Shown: piece after piece, positions 8,386 through 19,752 of the stretch | How the letters are laid out: every line of letters begins with the position of its first letter | Numbering within the stretch: the stretch's first letter is position 1 | Source of the DNA: Planctomycetaceae bacterium UBA6172 | GTDB lineage: Bacteria > Planctomycetota > Planctomycetia > Pirellulales > Pirellulaceae | Reading direction: 5' to 3' | NCBI GenBank assembly: GCA_002422955.1 | Contig: DITY01000010.1 | Span: 1 to 63,892, forward strand | Length of the DNA stretch: 63,892 nucleotides | Notes under the pieces: generated by a model | The model's database searches: none | The model's input: the letters and a program-made list of their open reading frames with translations, nothing else | What the model was told of the DNA's origin: nothing | Translations under genes and position numbers: made by a program

Positions 8386-10743
8386 ATGAATACGTCATCC
8401 AACAAACGGGCGGGTAAAGAGCGACTGAAGTCGCTCGGCTTGCCCAGTAGCCGATTGCGCAGTTGGTGGTTTGAGCAGGCCTCGCCCGGGTTTTGGCCTC
8501 GGGTGGGGCTCTGTGCCGTGGCGGCGGTCGTGATGTTGCTGGTCTGTCGGACCTGGCAACCCCCTTTTCCGCATCGGACGGGTGAGTATCCGGTAAGGAA
8601 TTTAGTTTCCCGCGCCGAGTTCCGAGTCCCGGACCTCACGGCCACCGAGGCCATGCGGATTCAAAAACGTCGCGAGGCGATCACCTATTACGCGAATAAT
8701 GACCAGCCGCTGGCCTATCGTCGCGATGAGCTGAAGGAACGTTTGGATGCCGTTTTAAATGCCCCGTCTTTAGAGTCGATGACGCCCGAAGAGCGGAAGG
8801 TGTTTGACGACTTCGATTTCCAAGATCAGTCAACCACTCTCAGCGTTTCGTCAGAGGACAAGTTCAAGGCACTCAAATCGGTATTGGCGGTCGATCCTGA
8901 CCTGCAGCAGACCGATGCCGCGGTCCAGATTGCCCTTTTGCCGGCAATGGAGAACGGCTTGCTGCAGTCGCTCACCCATACTGCAGATCAAGGCGACCTC
9001 CGGGTAATCCGGGTTTTTCTCGACGGTTTTCCGGATAACGCCCGCGTGGTGGAGGTTGCCAAGGTTCGGATTACGCAAGCCCGAACGGAACTTTTGCAGC
9101 GGCTCAAGGAACAGTTTCGTCAACGATTTGAAGTTGAGCCGGCGCAGGTGGTCGCGGAGATGATCGGCCATTGGTTGTCGTCGCGACTCCCCGAAACGCT
9201 GCGATATGACGAGGAGTTATCGACCAAGGCAGTGCAGGAAATGGCTGATCAGGTCGAGGAGGTCAACCAGACCTATCGCCGCGGACTTTCGGTTTTGGCG
9301 CCTGCCGCCCAGCCCCTGGGGCCGACTCAGATCGATCTGCTGCGGCGCGAGTGGCACGCGCTCACGCAGGAGATGGGTTGGATCAACCGCGTCGCACGTC
9401 TGATCGCCTACGCGGGAATGATTTCGGCCCTCTTCCTGCTCGGCGGAATCTACATCTACTCGGTACACGATCGTTCGTTACTGACCGACCCAAATAAGCT
9501 CGCCAGAATGCTCGGTTTGATCGTCGTGACGGTTTCGGCCTGTTACTGGGCATCTCGGGATCAGTGGCGTGCCGAATTGATCCCGCTGTCGATGGCCGCG
9601 ATGGTGTGTGTGGTCGTTTATGGACGTGAATTGGCGATGGTGTTGATGACCGCGATCAGTTTGGCGGTGACCTTATTCATTGGTGCCGGGATTGCGACGG
9701 TTGTCACCTTGGCCGCCGCGACGCTTTCCTGTGTCTTGCTGCTGGGACGCATTCGCAGTCGAAGTCACTTGCTCTACGTCGGCCTCGGCGGTGCGCTCGT
9801 GACGGCCGCGACCGTCATCGGCGTGGGGGTCGTTACCGGCGAACTGTTCTCGCTCGGTGAAGTCAAGACGGATCAGTTGCCGCTGATTCCCTCAACGGGC
9901 TTGCGGACGATCTTGGGCGTGCTGGGACGAGACGCGGTCTGGGCAGGCGGGAGCGTGCTCGTCGCGGCGCTGGTCTTGACCGGCTTGTTGCCCTTGGTCG
10001 AGAAGGGGTTTCGTGTGCAAACGGACCTCAGTCTGCTCGAATTGGGCGATGCGAGTCATTCGCTGTTGCGACGCCTAGCGCAACGAGCCCCTGGGACTTA
10101 CAACCACAGCATCAATGTCGCCTCGATCGCCGAAGCCGCGGCTGACGAAATTGGGGTCAACGGCCTGCTGGTTCGCGTGGGAGCCTACTTCCATGACATC
10201 GGCAAGATGTTCAAGCCCGAATACTTCATCGAGAACCAGATCAATGGGGTCAACCAGCACGACGCGCTCCAGCCAGCCATGAGCACGCTGGTGATCATCG
10301 CCCACGTCAAGGACGGGGCTGACCTGGCTCGCAACAATCAGTTGCCGCAGCCGATCATCGATTTCATTCAGCAACACCACGGCACAACTTTGGTCGAGTA
10401 CTTTTACCGTGAGGCTGCCAAGCGGAGTGAAAGCAATGTCAATCGGGAGGAGGTCAGCGACAAGGATTTCCGCTACCCGGGACCCAAGCCCCAAACCCTT
10501 GAAGCCGCAGTCTTGATGCTGGCCGATGCCGTCGAAAGCGCTAGTCGTACGCTAGTGGAGCCAACGCCGACGCGGCTAACGCATCTGGTGGACTCGATCG
10601 CAACCAAAAAAATGACCGACGGTCAATTTGATGAATGTGGTTTGACTTTTAAGCAACTCGATCAGATCAAGCGAAGCCTCATCAAGTCATTGACCGCGAT
10701 TTATCATGCCCGCGTCAAATATCCGGGGCAACAATCGGCTTAA
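8386..10743 (+). CDS. pgpH: PgpH-type 7TM-HD protein, probable cyclic-di-AMP phosphodiesterase
   Basis: 785 residues. One N-terminal membrane segment near residues 35-55, a large extracytoplasmic region (about 60-325, matching the 7TMR-HD extracellular domain with its FRVPDLTATEA start), a block of hydrophobic helices (about 335-550), and a cytoplasmic HD domain with NHSINVASIAEAAA, the HD pair in GAYFHDIGK near residue 603 and QQHHGT. In Listeria, PgpH degrades c-di-AMP to pApA; that activity is inferred here. The ATG at 8386 was preferred to the preceding TTG. The stop is three bases before the ybeY ATG, so the two are surely co-transcribed. Confident for family. Confidence 0.9.
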   Translation: MNTSSNKRAGKERLKSLGLPSSRLRSWWFEQASPGFWPRVGLCAVAAVVMLLVCRTWQPPFPHRTGEYPVRNLVSRAEFRVPDLTATEAMRIQKRREAITYYANNDQPLAYRRDELKERLDAVLNAPSLESMTPEERKVFDDFDFQDQSTTLSVSSEDKFKALKSVLAVDPDLQQTDAAVQIALLPAMENGLLQSLTHTADQGDLRVIRVFLDGFPDNARVVEVAKVRITQARTELLQRLKEQFRQRFEVEPAQVVAEMIGHWLSSRLPETLRYDEELSTKAVQEMADQVEEVNQTYRRGLSVLAPAAQPLGPTQIDLLRREWHALTQEMGWINRVARLIAYAGMISALFLLGGIYIYSVHDRSLLTDPNKLARMLGLIVVTVSACYWASRDQWRAELIPLSMAAMVCVVVYGRELAMVLMTAISLAVTLFIGAGIATVVTLAAATLSCVLLLGRIRSRSHLLYVGLGGALVTAATVIGVGVVTGELFSLGEVKTDQLPLIPSTGLRTILGVLGRDAVWAGGSVLVAALVLTGLLPLVEKGFRVQTDLSLLELGDASHSLLRRLAQRAPGTYNHSINVASIAEAAADEIGVNGLLVRVGAYFHDIGKMFKPEYFIENQINGVNQHDALQPAMSTLVIIAHVKDGADLARNNQLPQPIIDFIQQHHGTTLVEYFYREAAKRSESNVNREEVSDKDFRYPGPKPQTLEAAVLMLADAVESASRTLVEPTPTRLTHLVDSIATKKMTDGQFDECGLTFKQLDQIKRSLIKSLTAIYHARVKYPGQQSA

Positions 10744-10746
10744 AGC

Positions 10747-11274
10747 ATGGATAACGGAATTCCGCCACTCCCAGACTTCAACAATCCGGCATCGGTCGAT
10801 GTCACGATCGAAGTCGACCTCCCGGCCCCTGAGTCAGGATCCGCGGCGTCGTTGGTGACCGCCATCCGGCTCGCCGTAGGAGCGGTGGCCGAACTGCGAG
10901 GATTTTGTCGCGGCAGGATCGGTGTTTTGGTCACGGACGACGAGACCATCCGAGAGATCAATGTCCGGCATCTCAACCACGACTATCCCACCGACGTGAT
11001 CAGCTTCACCTATTCGCGGTCGAGCGATGCGGTCGAGGGTGAACTGGTGGCTAGCCTGTGTGCGGCTCAGTCGGAAGCTCCTGATGTCGGGTGGGATTGG
11101 CGGAGTGAATTGTTGCTGTATGTGATTCACGGCACGCTACACATCTGCGGGCTTGAGGATTCCGACGAGCAGCAGCGGCGCGAAATGCGGTCGGCCGAAC
11201 AGGAAGTGCTGGGCCGACTGGGAATGGCCCTGCCGTTGCCGGCTAAGGCTACCATCGAGGCTGAATCGTCATGA
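10747..11274 (+). CDS. ybeY: Endoribonuclease YbeY (rRNA maturation factor)
   Basis: 175 residues. Metal-dependent RNase acting in 16S rRNA 3'-end maturation and ribosome quality control. The core signature is NHDYPTDVISFTY followed by the metal site HGTLHICGLED (His128, His132). In the standard motif a third histidine follows six residues after the second (HGxLHLxGYDH); here that position is Asp138. This may still bind metal, but it is a visible deviation. The N-terminal 35 residues are not conserved. The gene begins three bases after pgpH and its last four bases (ATGA) are shared with the next gene, indicating translational coupling. Confidence 0.92.
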   Translation: MDNGIPPLPDFNNPASVDVTIEVDLPAPESGSAASLVTAIRLAVGAVAELRGFCRGRIGVLVTDDETIREINVRHLNHDYPTDVISFTYSRSSDAVEGELVASLCAAQSEAPDVGWDWRSELLLYVIHGTLHICGLEDSDEQQRREMRSAEQEVLGRLGMALPLPAKATIEAESS

Positions 11275-12578
11275 CCCAGGCCGGCTGGATCCTGCTCGCG
11301 GTTGGCGGTTTGTTTCTCGGCGCGATCGGCGGTCTGGGCGACGAGTTGCTAGATCGGTTCGCCGGCCGATCGCTGGAGGCCTATTGCCGCCTCAAACGGC
11401 GTCGGGAGCGTTTTGGGGCGATCCTGGATGGCCAGGAGGCGGCACTGGCCGCCTCGAAGTATTTGCGAGTACTCGGCACCGTCCTGTTCCTGCTCGCGGG
11501 GACCGTTGCGATCCTCGCTGCGGCGGACGTGCCGGTGGTGGGTCGCTCGTTGATCGGATGGGGCTTGGCGGCCTCCGCGACACTGTTTTTTACACACATT
11601 TGGTTCCCCGCGGCGCTTACCCGTTTCGCATCGGCTCCCGTGCTGTTCGCCACTTGGCCGTTTTGGCGAGTGTTGTCGATTCTGATGAAGCCGCTGGCCA
11701 CGCCGGGTGAAATTTTGGCGGTCATTACCGGGAGGTTGACCGGCAACGACCAATACGAGTCTGAAGAAGAAGAACAGCTCGAGGACGATATCCGCACGAT
11801 GGTCACGGCGGGGACCCGCGAAGGCTACTTTGGACCTGCGATTCGCGACATGATCCAAGGGGTCATGGATCTCCATGAAGACTCCGTCGCTCACATCATG
11901 ACTCCGCGGAGCGATGTCATCGCGATCGAGGTCTCTTCCGACTGGGCGGAGATTCTCGATTTGGCGAATCGATTTGGCCGCACTCGCTTGCCCGTTTACG
12001 AGGAAAATCTCGATCGGATCGTTGGGGTGCTGTATATCAAGGACTTGATGCGTTTTCTGGGCAGGTCAGGTATCGAGGAGCTACGTCTGAGCGGAGTCAT
12101 GCGGCCAGCCTGGACCGTACCGATCGACCAGAGCGTCGAACAGATGCTCCGCGAGTTTTTGCACAGTCGTAGTCACTTGGCGATCGTGGTCGATGAGTTT
12201 GGGCAGACGGCAGGCATCGTGACGATCGAAGATGTCTTGGAGGAAATCGTTGGGGAAATCGTTGATGAGTCGGACCCCGAGGAGGAGTCGAGCATTGTGG
12301 TGATCGATGAAGTCACGGCACGGGCCGACGGCCGCGCCATGATCGACGATCTCAACGATCAACTCGGCTGGAACCTACCCGAGGGCGACGATTATCAAAC
12401 GGTCGCCGGCTACATTCTGCACCACACAGGGGTGATTCCCGAGGATGGTCAACGGATCACGATCGGCGACATCATCTTCGAGATCGATCGGGCCACGCAT
12501 CGGCAAATCGAATCGGTCCTCCTGCATCATCTGCCCGGTGCCGTCAACGCTTCGGATCAGGTCGAGCAGGGAGGCTAG
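11271..12578 (+). CDS. CorC/HlyC-type membrane protein with CBS pair (hemolysin/CNNM family)
   Basis: 435 residues, overlapping ybeY by the bases ATGA. The N-terminal half (about 1-160) is hydrophobic and corresponds to the DUF21/CNNM membrane domain. It is followed by EEEQLEDDIRTMVTAGTREG, a paired CBS domain (about 205-325; IMTPRSDVIAIE and GVMRPAWTVP) and a C-terminal CorC_HlyC domain (RADGRAMIDDLNDQLG, GYILHHTGVIP). Members have been linked to magnesium or cobalt efflux, and CorC/YbeX is often next to ybeY, as here. The exact substrate cannot be read from sequence. Confident for family. Confidence 0.9.
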   Translation: MTQAGWILLAVGGLFLGAIGGLGDELLDRFAGRSLEAYCRLKRRRERFGAILDGQEAALAASKYLRVLGTVLFLLAGTVAILAAADVPVVGRSLIGWGLAASATLFFTHIWFPAALTRFASAPVLFATWPFWRVLSILMKPLATPGEILAVITGRLTGNDQYESEEEEQLEDDIRTMVTAGTREGYFGPAIRDMIQGVMDLHEDSVAHIMTPRSDVIAIEVSSDWAEILDLANRFGRTRLPVYEENLDRIVGVLYIKDLMRFLGRSGIEELRLSGVMRPAWTVPIDQSVEQMLREFLHSRSHLAIVVDEFGQTAGIVTIEDVLEEIVGEIVDESDPEEESSIVVIDEVTARADGRAMIDDLNDQLGWNLPEGDDYQTVAGYILHHTGVIPEDGQRITIGDIIFEIDRATHRQIESVLLHHLPGAVNASDQVEQGG

Positions 12579-12881
12579 TTTGACCAGGCCGTGAGTCCGC
12601 GACTGCGGAGGCGGACTGCGGTTGGAGTCACGAGTGAATCGGACTCGCCGTGGGCCCCTTCCCGTGCGGCACTCGGGGCTCAGTCGCCCGTCAATTTCAG
12701 GCCTCGATCACGGAGTAGCCGATACCGCGGGCGGCTGAAGGCGGGACACGCCAGGCCGTGCGGCGGGTTGCGACGATTGCCGTCGCATCGATCAGCCGCT
12801 AGACTCTGGCGGGCGGCCGATCTGCCCGCTACCCCTCACCGCACCCTCCCCACGACGTAGCCCTCCGGGCGGAATTCAGTA
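12579..12881. other. Intergenic region with several hairpins before gltA
   Basis: About 300 bases without a credible gene. Perfect stems are TGCGACG/CGTCGCA (12769-12775 with 12781-12787), GTCCGC/GCGGAC near the start of the region and GCGGGC/GCCCGC near its end. No T run follows them. This could include the corC-side transcript end and the gltA leader; no known RNA family was recognised. Confidence 0.35.
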
Positions 12882-14186
12882 ATGAAACCTGCAGTTTCGG
12901 CGACTTCGAAAACGGCTCGACTCACTCTGGATGGCAAGGAAATCGAATTACCCGTGATTGTTGGCTCCGAAGGGGAGGTCGGGATTGATATCGCGGCCTT
13001 GCGTGCGATGACCGGGGCGATCACGTTGGACGAGGCCTACGTCAACACCGGCAGTACACGCAGTTCGATCACGTTTCTCGATGGCGAGGATGGGGTGCTT
13101 CGTTACCGCGGCTACCCGATCGAGCAACTCGCGCAACATTGTGATTTTTTGGAGGTTGCTTACCTCCTGATTTACGGCGAGTTGCCGACGTTCGAGCAGG
13201 CTGAGGCGTTCCGAGAGGACATTCGCAATCACACCATGCTCCACGAGGACATGAAATCGTTCTACAACGGTTTCCCTCGCGATGCCCATCCGATGGGGAT
13301 TTTAAGCAGCGTGGTCGGAGCGTTGTCGACGTTCTATCAGGATTCCATGGATGTCAACGATCCGGATCAGGTTGAAATCTCGACGAACCGCCTAATCGCC
13401 AAGTTGCCGACGATTGCCGCCTACAGTTACAAGAAGTCGATGGGGCACCCTTTCGTGTACCCTAAGAACTTGTTGGAATATTGCGATAACTTTCTGCACA
13501 TGATGTTTTCGACGCCGGCCGGTGAATATCACTCCGACCCGGATTTTGTCGAAGCGTTGAATCTGCTCCTGATCGTGCATGCTGACCACGAGCAGAACTG
13601 TAGCACTTCGACCGTGCGGATGGTCGGCAGCAGCAATGCCAATCTCTACGCATCGATCTCGGCCGGCATTTGCGCCCTGTGGGGGCCGTTGCACGGCGGC
13701 GCGAACGAGGCTTGTGTCAACATGCTCGAGCAGATCGTGCGTGACAACGGCAACGTTCAGAAGTACGTTGACATGGCCAAGGACAAGCAAAATAACTTTC
13801 GCTTGATGGGCTTTGGGCATCGGGTTTACAAGAACCGCGACCCCCGAGCGACAATCATCAAAGCCTGTTGCGACAAGTTGCTCAGCAAGCTCGAACTTAA
13901 GGACCCGTTGTTCGAAGTCGCCCAAAAGCTCGAAGAGACCGCGCTTCGCGACCCCTATTTCGTCGAACGCAAGCTTTATCCCAACGTCGATTTCTATTCC
14001 GGCGTGATCTATCGGGCGATGGGGATTCCGGTGCAGATGTTTACCGTGTTGTTCGCGATCGGTCGCCTGCCGGGCTGGATCGCGCATTGGAAGGAAATGC
14101 ATGCTGAGGGGAGTCGGATCAATCGACCGCGGCAGATCTATGTCGGCTCCGTGCGTCGCGAGTTCATTCCGATTGAGCGACGGTAA
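12882..14186 (+). CDS. gltA: Citrate synthase
   Basis: 434-residue type-II-like enzyme condensing oxaloacetate and acetyl-CoA at the entry of the TCA cycle. Recognisable features are an N-terminal small beta domain (ARLTLDGKEIELPVI), SITFLDGEDGVLRYRGYPIEQLA, the two catalytic histidines in ADHEQNCSTSTVR and GPLHGGANEA, the substrate loop FGHRVYKNRDPRA and the catalytic Asp in NVDFYSGVIYRAMGIP. Length and the C-terminal RPRQIYVG ending are normal for the hexameric class. Start ATG at 12882, preceded by GGGCGGAA. An ABC-F gene follows nine bases later. High confidence. Confidence 0.97.
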   Translation: MKPAVSATSKTARLTLDGKEIELPVIVGSEGEVGIDIAALRAMTGAITLDEAYVNTGSTRSSITFLDGEDGVLRYRGYPIEQLAQHCDFLEVAYLLIYGELPTFEQAEAFREDIRNHTMLHEDMKSFYNGFPRDAHPMGILSSVVGALSTFYQDSMDVNDPDQVEISTNRLIAKLPTIAAYSYKKSMGHPFVYPKNLLEYCDNFLHMMFSTPAGEYHSDPDFVEALNLLLIVHADHEQNCSTSTVRMVGSSNANLYASISAGICALWGPLHGGANEACVNMLEQIVRDNGNVQKYVDMAKDKQNNFRLMGFGHRVYKNRDPRATIIKACCDKLLSKLELKDPLFEVAQKLEETALRDPYFVERKLYPNVDFYSGVIYRAMGIPVQMFTVLFAIGRLPGWIAHWKEMHAEGSRINRPRQIYVGSVRREFIPIERR

Positions 14187-14194
14187 TTTTTGCT

Positions 14195-16036
<1,842 letters not shown>

Positions 16037-16094
16037 GTATCCCGAAATCGACCATCGTTTTACCGTGGCCGATTTCGATCGGGCGAGTCCTTTC

Positions 16095-17111
16095 ATGAAT
16101 CATCGCTTCCGCCATGGTCTGATGGTCGCTCTGAAATTTTTGGTCCCGCTGCTGATAATTGCCTGGCTGGTGTGGCGGGTCGAATCCGAGCAGTGGGCAA
16201 CGCTTCGCGAGCGCCCGAAGGACTACGGTCTGTTCGCGCTCGCGATGGGTGCATTCTTGGTCGCGCTCGGCATCTCTTTTTTTCGTTGGTGGATGTTGGT
16301 CCGCTGCCAAGGCATTTCATTTCGACTGATCGATGCCTTTCGCCTGGGCTCGATCGGTTTTTTATTGAGCTTTGTTTCCGCCGGTAGTGTCGGTGGTGAC
16401 CTGTTCAAGATGGTCTTCTTGGCTCGTCGCAGCCCAGGCAAGGGCGTCGAGGCGGTGGCTTCGGTGGTTGTCGATCGCGGGCTTGGTATCCTCGGTCTCG
16501 TTTGGCTTGTGTCCCTCGCCATGTCGGGTGCGGGGCAAACGAGTAATCCCGAGTTGATTCGGATTGGCAACGTGGCGGTCACGGTCGCGGTCGTGGGTTC
16601 GCTGATCTTAGCAGCACTGGTGTTTGGCGGCCGGCCGATCGATCGCCTGCTCACGCTGGCTACCCGGCTGAAATATGTAGGAGGGTTCGTTGCTCGGTTG
16701 GCGGGTCCGTTGCGAGTATTTCACCGGCATCCTCAAGTCTTCGTGGCCGCATTTGGGTTGAGTTTGGGCGTTCACGTCATGCTGGTCTTGAGCGCTTACT
16801 GGGTCGCCCGCGGTTTGTTCGGAGAGTTGGCACCGGGCCTGGGTGATCACATGGTGATTTTTCCGATCGCCTGTTTTGCTTCGGCGCTGCCGATCGCGCC
16901 TGCCGGATTGGGTGTGCTCGAAGTCGCGATGGAATGGCTCTATCGGGTAGTACCTGCCGAACCGACGCTTGCTTCGGGGACTGTGGTCGCTTTGGTGATT
17001 CAGTTCATAAAGATTCTGATGGCGATGCTCGGGATGGTCTTTTATTGGGTCGCTGACGGAGAGATCGCCTCCAGCCTCAAGCAGGCGCGTGCGGTGAGCG
17101 AAGCGGAATGA
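16095..17111 (+). CDS. Flippase-like integral membrane protein (lysylphosphatidylglycerol synthase TM / YbhN family)
   Basis: 338 residues with about eight hydrophobic segments. Family motifs are the early ALGISFFRWWMLVRCQGI, the GSIGFLLSFVSAGSVGGDLFK segment (the conserved G-D pair of this family), VVDRGLGILGL, and the late ALPIAPAGLGVLEVAMEWL. The family includes the membrane half of MprF and numerous stand-alone proteins implicated in lipid or isoprenoid-glycan translocation; the substrate is unknown here. The ATG at 16095 was chosen because the hydrophobic N-terminus starts just after it, while the upstream open frame is antisense-like noise within the ABC-F gene. It converges with the permease gene 20 bases away. 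Confidence 0.82.
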   Translation: MNHRFRHGLMVALKFLVPLLIIAWLVWRVESEQWATLRERPKDYGLFALAMGAFLVALGISFFRWWMLVRCQGISFRLIDAFRLGSIGFLLSFVSAGSVGGDLFKMVFLARRSPGKGVEAVASVVVDRGLGILGLVWLVSLAMSGAGQTSNPELIRIGNVAVTVAVVGSLILAALVFGGRPIDRLLTLATRLKYVGGFVARLAGPLRVFHRHPQVFVAAFGLSLGVHVMLVLSAYWVARGLFGELAPGLGDHMVIFPIACFASALPIAPAGLGVLEVAMEWLYRVVPAEPTLASGTVVALVIQFIKILMAMLGMVFYWVADGEIASSLKQARAVSEAE

Positions 17112-17131
17112 GTGGGTCGAATCCGAGGGCT

Positions 17132-18637
17132 TCAGATCGCCGGAAACAGGGTCGCGAGTACCACGGTGACCAGCAGCCCGGATAGGCCCATCGCGATGCT
17201 GAGTAGCGTGACAGTACGCAGTCCCTCGCTATCGGTCATTCCGCTCATTTTGCACATGATCCAAAATCCGCTGTCGGTCATCCAGCAGATCGGCTTGCTG
17301 CCGACACCGATCGCCATGGCGATGTAGACCGGGTGGAACGGTAAGTTTTCGACCTCCGCGAGTCCTTGGAGTACGCCTGCAGCCGTGATCATCGCCACCG
17401 TCGCGCTGCCCTGAAGTGAGCGGATCGACGCGGTCACCAGAAAGGCAACGATGAGCAACCAAGAAGCTGAGACGTCGGTCGCGAGTTCGCTAACCGCGGT
17501 AGCGATCCCTGCTTGACGCAGCATGGCCCCCAGCGCTCCACCAGCGGATGTGATCAGGATCACTTGACCCCCGCTCGCCAATGCGCTTGCGACCGCATCT
17601 CCGGGTTTACGCGACGGTGCGTATCTCAGCAGCGACAGGGATAATGTGGCGGACACCCCCATCGCAACGTTCTTGTCCGCGAGCAAGCGGAGCGGTCTGC
17701 TGATCGCTTGGGGTAGGGAGAGGGCCAGCATGTCGTCGACCGCACCATAGCTCAGCAACACGATCGGTAGCAGGATCGGCATTAACGACCACAGCAAAGG
17801 TGGGGCAATCGTTTCGGCGATCACCGGCGACGCGTCGTGTTCGCTGCCGACCTGGGTGTCTCCCGAGGGGTCGGCAGCCATGCTCGAATCGTTTGCCGGG
17901 TCACGCAGCGGGACGATTGTGAAGCGATTGAGCACTCGGGCAGCGAACAGGGAGAGCAGGCTGGTGAAGCCGCCAACTGCTAGTCCGGCGACGATCATGG
18001 TGAAAACGTCGATGCCGAGGATTTCTGCTACCTGTAGCGGTCCTGGGGTGGGCGGAACGAGAGAGTGAGCGATAGCCCCTCCGGCCATGATCGCCATGAT
18101 GTAGAGTGCATAATCACGGCCGGTGCGCCGCCTTAGCGTCCTAGCTAGCGGCATCATCAAGTAAAATACGGTGTCGAAAAAAACCGGAATCCCCAGCACA
18201 AAAGCGCTCAATGCCAAACTCTCGGGCGCCCTGTTGGCCCCACCCAGTTTCATCATCGCATTGACAATTCCGCTCGCTGCGCCACTTTCCAGAAGGCAGA
18301 TCCCGACGATGCTTGCGAGCGCGATCAAAATCCCCACATCACCGGCCGTCTGACCAAATGCGGCAGCCAATCGCTTGGGCCCGGAGGCTTCGACTAGCGA
18401 CTTCGCGGCCTGTTCACTCAGTTGCCCCCTGGCAACTTGGTCCGACGCGTACCGCTGGATCGTCTCGACGGGAGTGAGAACGGCAACCAAGAGCGATGCG
18501 ACGAGCAGCACCAGCAGTGCGTGCATCCGTAGCCAGAGCACGCCGAGTAGGATCCAAACCGTCACGCCGAGTACCAACCACCAAACGTTCACGTTAATCG
18601 CCCAACTTTCATCGCCAGGAGGTCCCCCGGAAGCCAA
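17132..18637 (-). CDS. GntP-family permease (gluconate/organic acid:H+ symporter-like)
   Basis: 501 residues, strongly hydrophobic with about 12 predicted membrane segments. Diagnostic stretches include VLGIPVFFDTVFYLMMPLA, HSLVPPTPGPLQVAEILG and ITSAGGALGAMLRQAGI, as in gluconate permeases. It imports gluconate or a related sugar acid in characterised members; the actual substrate is unknown, and no sugar-acid catabolic genes adjoin it. A hydrophilic central loop (about 235-265) with DPSGDTQVGSEHD is longer than usual. The extreme N-terminus is uncertain; a GTG about 15 codons in is an alternative. The gene is divergent from the lipid kinase-like gene. Confidence 0.85.
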   Translation of the reverse strand: MASGGPPGDESWAINVNVWWLVLGVTVWILLGVLWLRMHALLVLLVASLLVAVLTPVETIQRYASDQVARGQLSEQAAKSLVEASGPKRLAAAFGQTAGDVGILIALASIVGICLLESGAASGIVNAMMKLGGANRAPESLALSAFVLGIPVFFDTVFYLMMPLARTLRRRTGRDYALYIMAIMAGGAIAHSLVPPTPGPLQVAEILGIDVFTMIVAGLAVGGFTSLLSLFAARVLNRFTIVPLRDPANDSSMAADPSGDTQVGSEHDASPVIAETIAPPLLWSLMPILLPIVLLSYGAVDDMLALSLPQAISRPLRLLADKNVAMGVSATLSLSLLRYAPSRKPGDAVASALASGGQVILITSAGGALGAMLRQAGIATAVSELATDVSASWLLIVAFLVTASIRSLQGSATVAMITAAGVLQGLAEVENLPFHPVYIAMAIGVGSKPICWMTDSGFWIMCKMSGMTDSEGLRTVTLLSIAMGLSGLLVTVVLATLFPAI

Positions 18638-18671
18638 AACACCAGGATCAGCCTATCATACAGGTCTGCCT

Positions 18672-18692
18672 GCGGGTGCCCCCGGCACCCGC
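18672..18692. other. Perfect 9-bp inverted repeat in a divergent intergenic region
   Basis: GCGGGTGCC (18672-18680) and GGCACCCGC (18684-18692) flank a CCC loop in the gap between the GntP-type gene and the lipid kinase-like gene. It has no T run and lies where promoters for both genes should be. It could be an operator, a leader hairpin or a dispersed intergenic repeat. Confidence 0.35.
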
Positions 18693-18794
18693 CGCACCGG
18701 AGTGGATTCGATAGGGGCTCCGATCCTGTGTTTTCCTGGCCGAGCGGCATGCCGTTCTGGCCACCGTTTCAGTCGACGCTCATAGATTCCTTTC

Positions 18795-19712
18795 ATGCCG
18801 GACGTAGCTACTCGGGGCATCTTGATCTTTACCAGCCCCAAAGCTGGCACCGGCCAGGGGCATGAACGGGTCCTCGAATTGGAAGCGGAACTGCGGCGAT
18901 CGGGGTTGCCCGTGTCCGTGCTCAATGCTCCGGCCGCATTGCGCGAGCAAACGAGCGGTACGAGCAAGAGCACGCAACCAGGCTTGATCGTGGCTGCCGG
19001 TGGCGATGGCACGTTGGCGCTAGTGGCCCGGCATGCCTCGGCACAAACGCCGCTCGTCCCGATGCCACTGGGGACCGAGAATCTGCTCGCACGCCAGTTT
19101 GGGTACACGAACGATGTGGCGCGGGTAACCCAGACCATTCTGAAAGGTTGCGACCGACAGATCGACGCCGGTCTGGCCAACGGACGATTGTTCCTGGTGA
19201 TGGCGACCTGCGGCTTCGATGCCGAAGTCGTGCGGGGGATGCATTTGACCCGTCGTGGCCATATCACCCGCTGGACCTACTGCGGGCCGATCCTGAGGGC
19301 GATGCGACGATATCGATTTCCGGAATTACGGGTCGAGATCTCCGATGATGCCGGAGTCGATTCTTGTGTGCTGTGTCGCTGGGCGATGTTATTCAACCTG
19401 CCTCGATACGCGGCGTCTCTCGGCATCGAACCCGAGGCGTGTGAGACCGACGGTTGGCTGAATCTGGCCGCATTCACCCGCGGTTCACTGGCCAACGGAT
19501 TTCGCTACCTGGCCGGTATCGCCATGGGGCGTCATATTGGATGGGCCGATGTGATACGCAGGCCGGTCACTTCGTGTCGGATCACGAGTTCGGTCCCGGT
19601 TGCCTATCAGATCGACGGTGACTACGCCGGGAAATTGCCCTTAGACATTTCGGTTTTGCCCGGACGCATTCGGTTGCGGTTGCCCCCCTCGAACGTGACG
19701 ATTTCGCATTGA
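18795..19712 (+). CDS. Diacylglycerol kinase catalytic-domain protein (lipid kinase-like)
   Basis: 305 residues. The DAGK/YegS/BmrU fold is shown by the N-terminal NPKAG-type motif (TSPKAGTGQG), the nucleotide motif AAGGDGTL at about residues 67-74, and the substrate-site segment PLGTENLLARQFG (family PLGTxNDFAR), plus ATCGFDAEVVR and the C-terminal YQIDGDYAG. Members phosphorylate diacylglycerol, sphingoid bases or related lipids; the substrate is not predictable. The Asn-Asp of the usual GTxNDFAR appears as Glu-Asn, a small deviation. kdsA follows 40 bases downstream, suggesting one transcript with an envelope theme. Confidence 0.85.
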   Translation: MPDVATRGILIFTSPKAGTGQGHERVLELEAELRRSGLPVSVLNAPAALREQTSGTSKSTQPGLIVAAGGDGTLALVARHASAQTPLVPMPLGTENLLARQFGYTNDVARVTQTILKGCDRQIDAGLANGRLFLVMATCGFDAEVVRGMHLTRRGHITRWTYCGPILRAMRRYRFPELRVEISDDAGVDSCVLCRWAMLFNLPRYAASLGIEPEACETDGWLNLAAFTRGSLANGFRYLAGIAMGRHIGWADVIRRPVTSCRITSSVPVAYQIDGDYAGKLPLDISVLPGRIRLRLPPSNVTISH

Positions 19713-19752
19713 GGGTCAGCGGTCACCCCACTCAACTAGCCTCTCGATCACC

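Noticed and set aside
12591..12860. 89-codon open frame before gltA
   Set aside because: Arg/Pro/Ser-rich composition typical of random GC-rich frames; hairpin-rich intergenic DNA is the better explanation.
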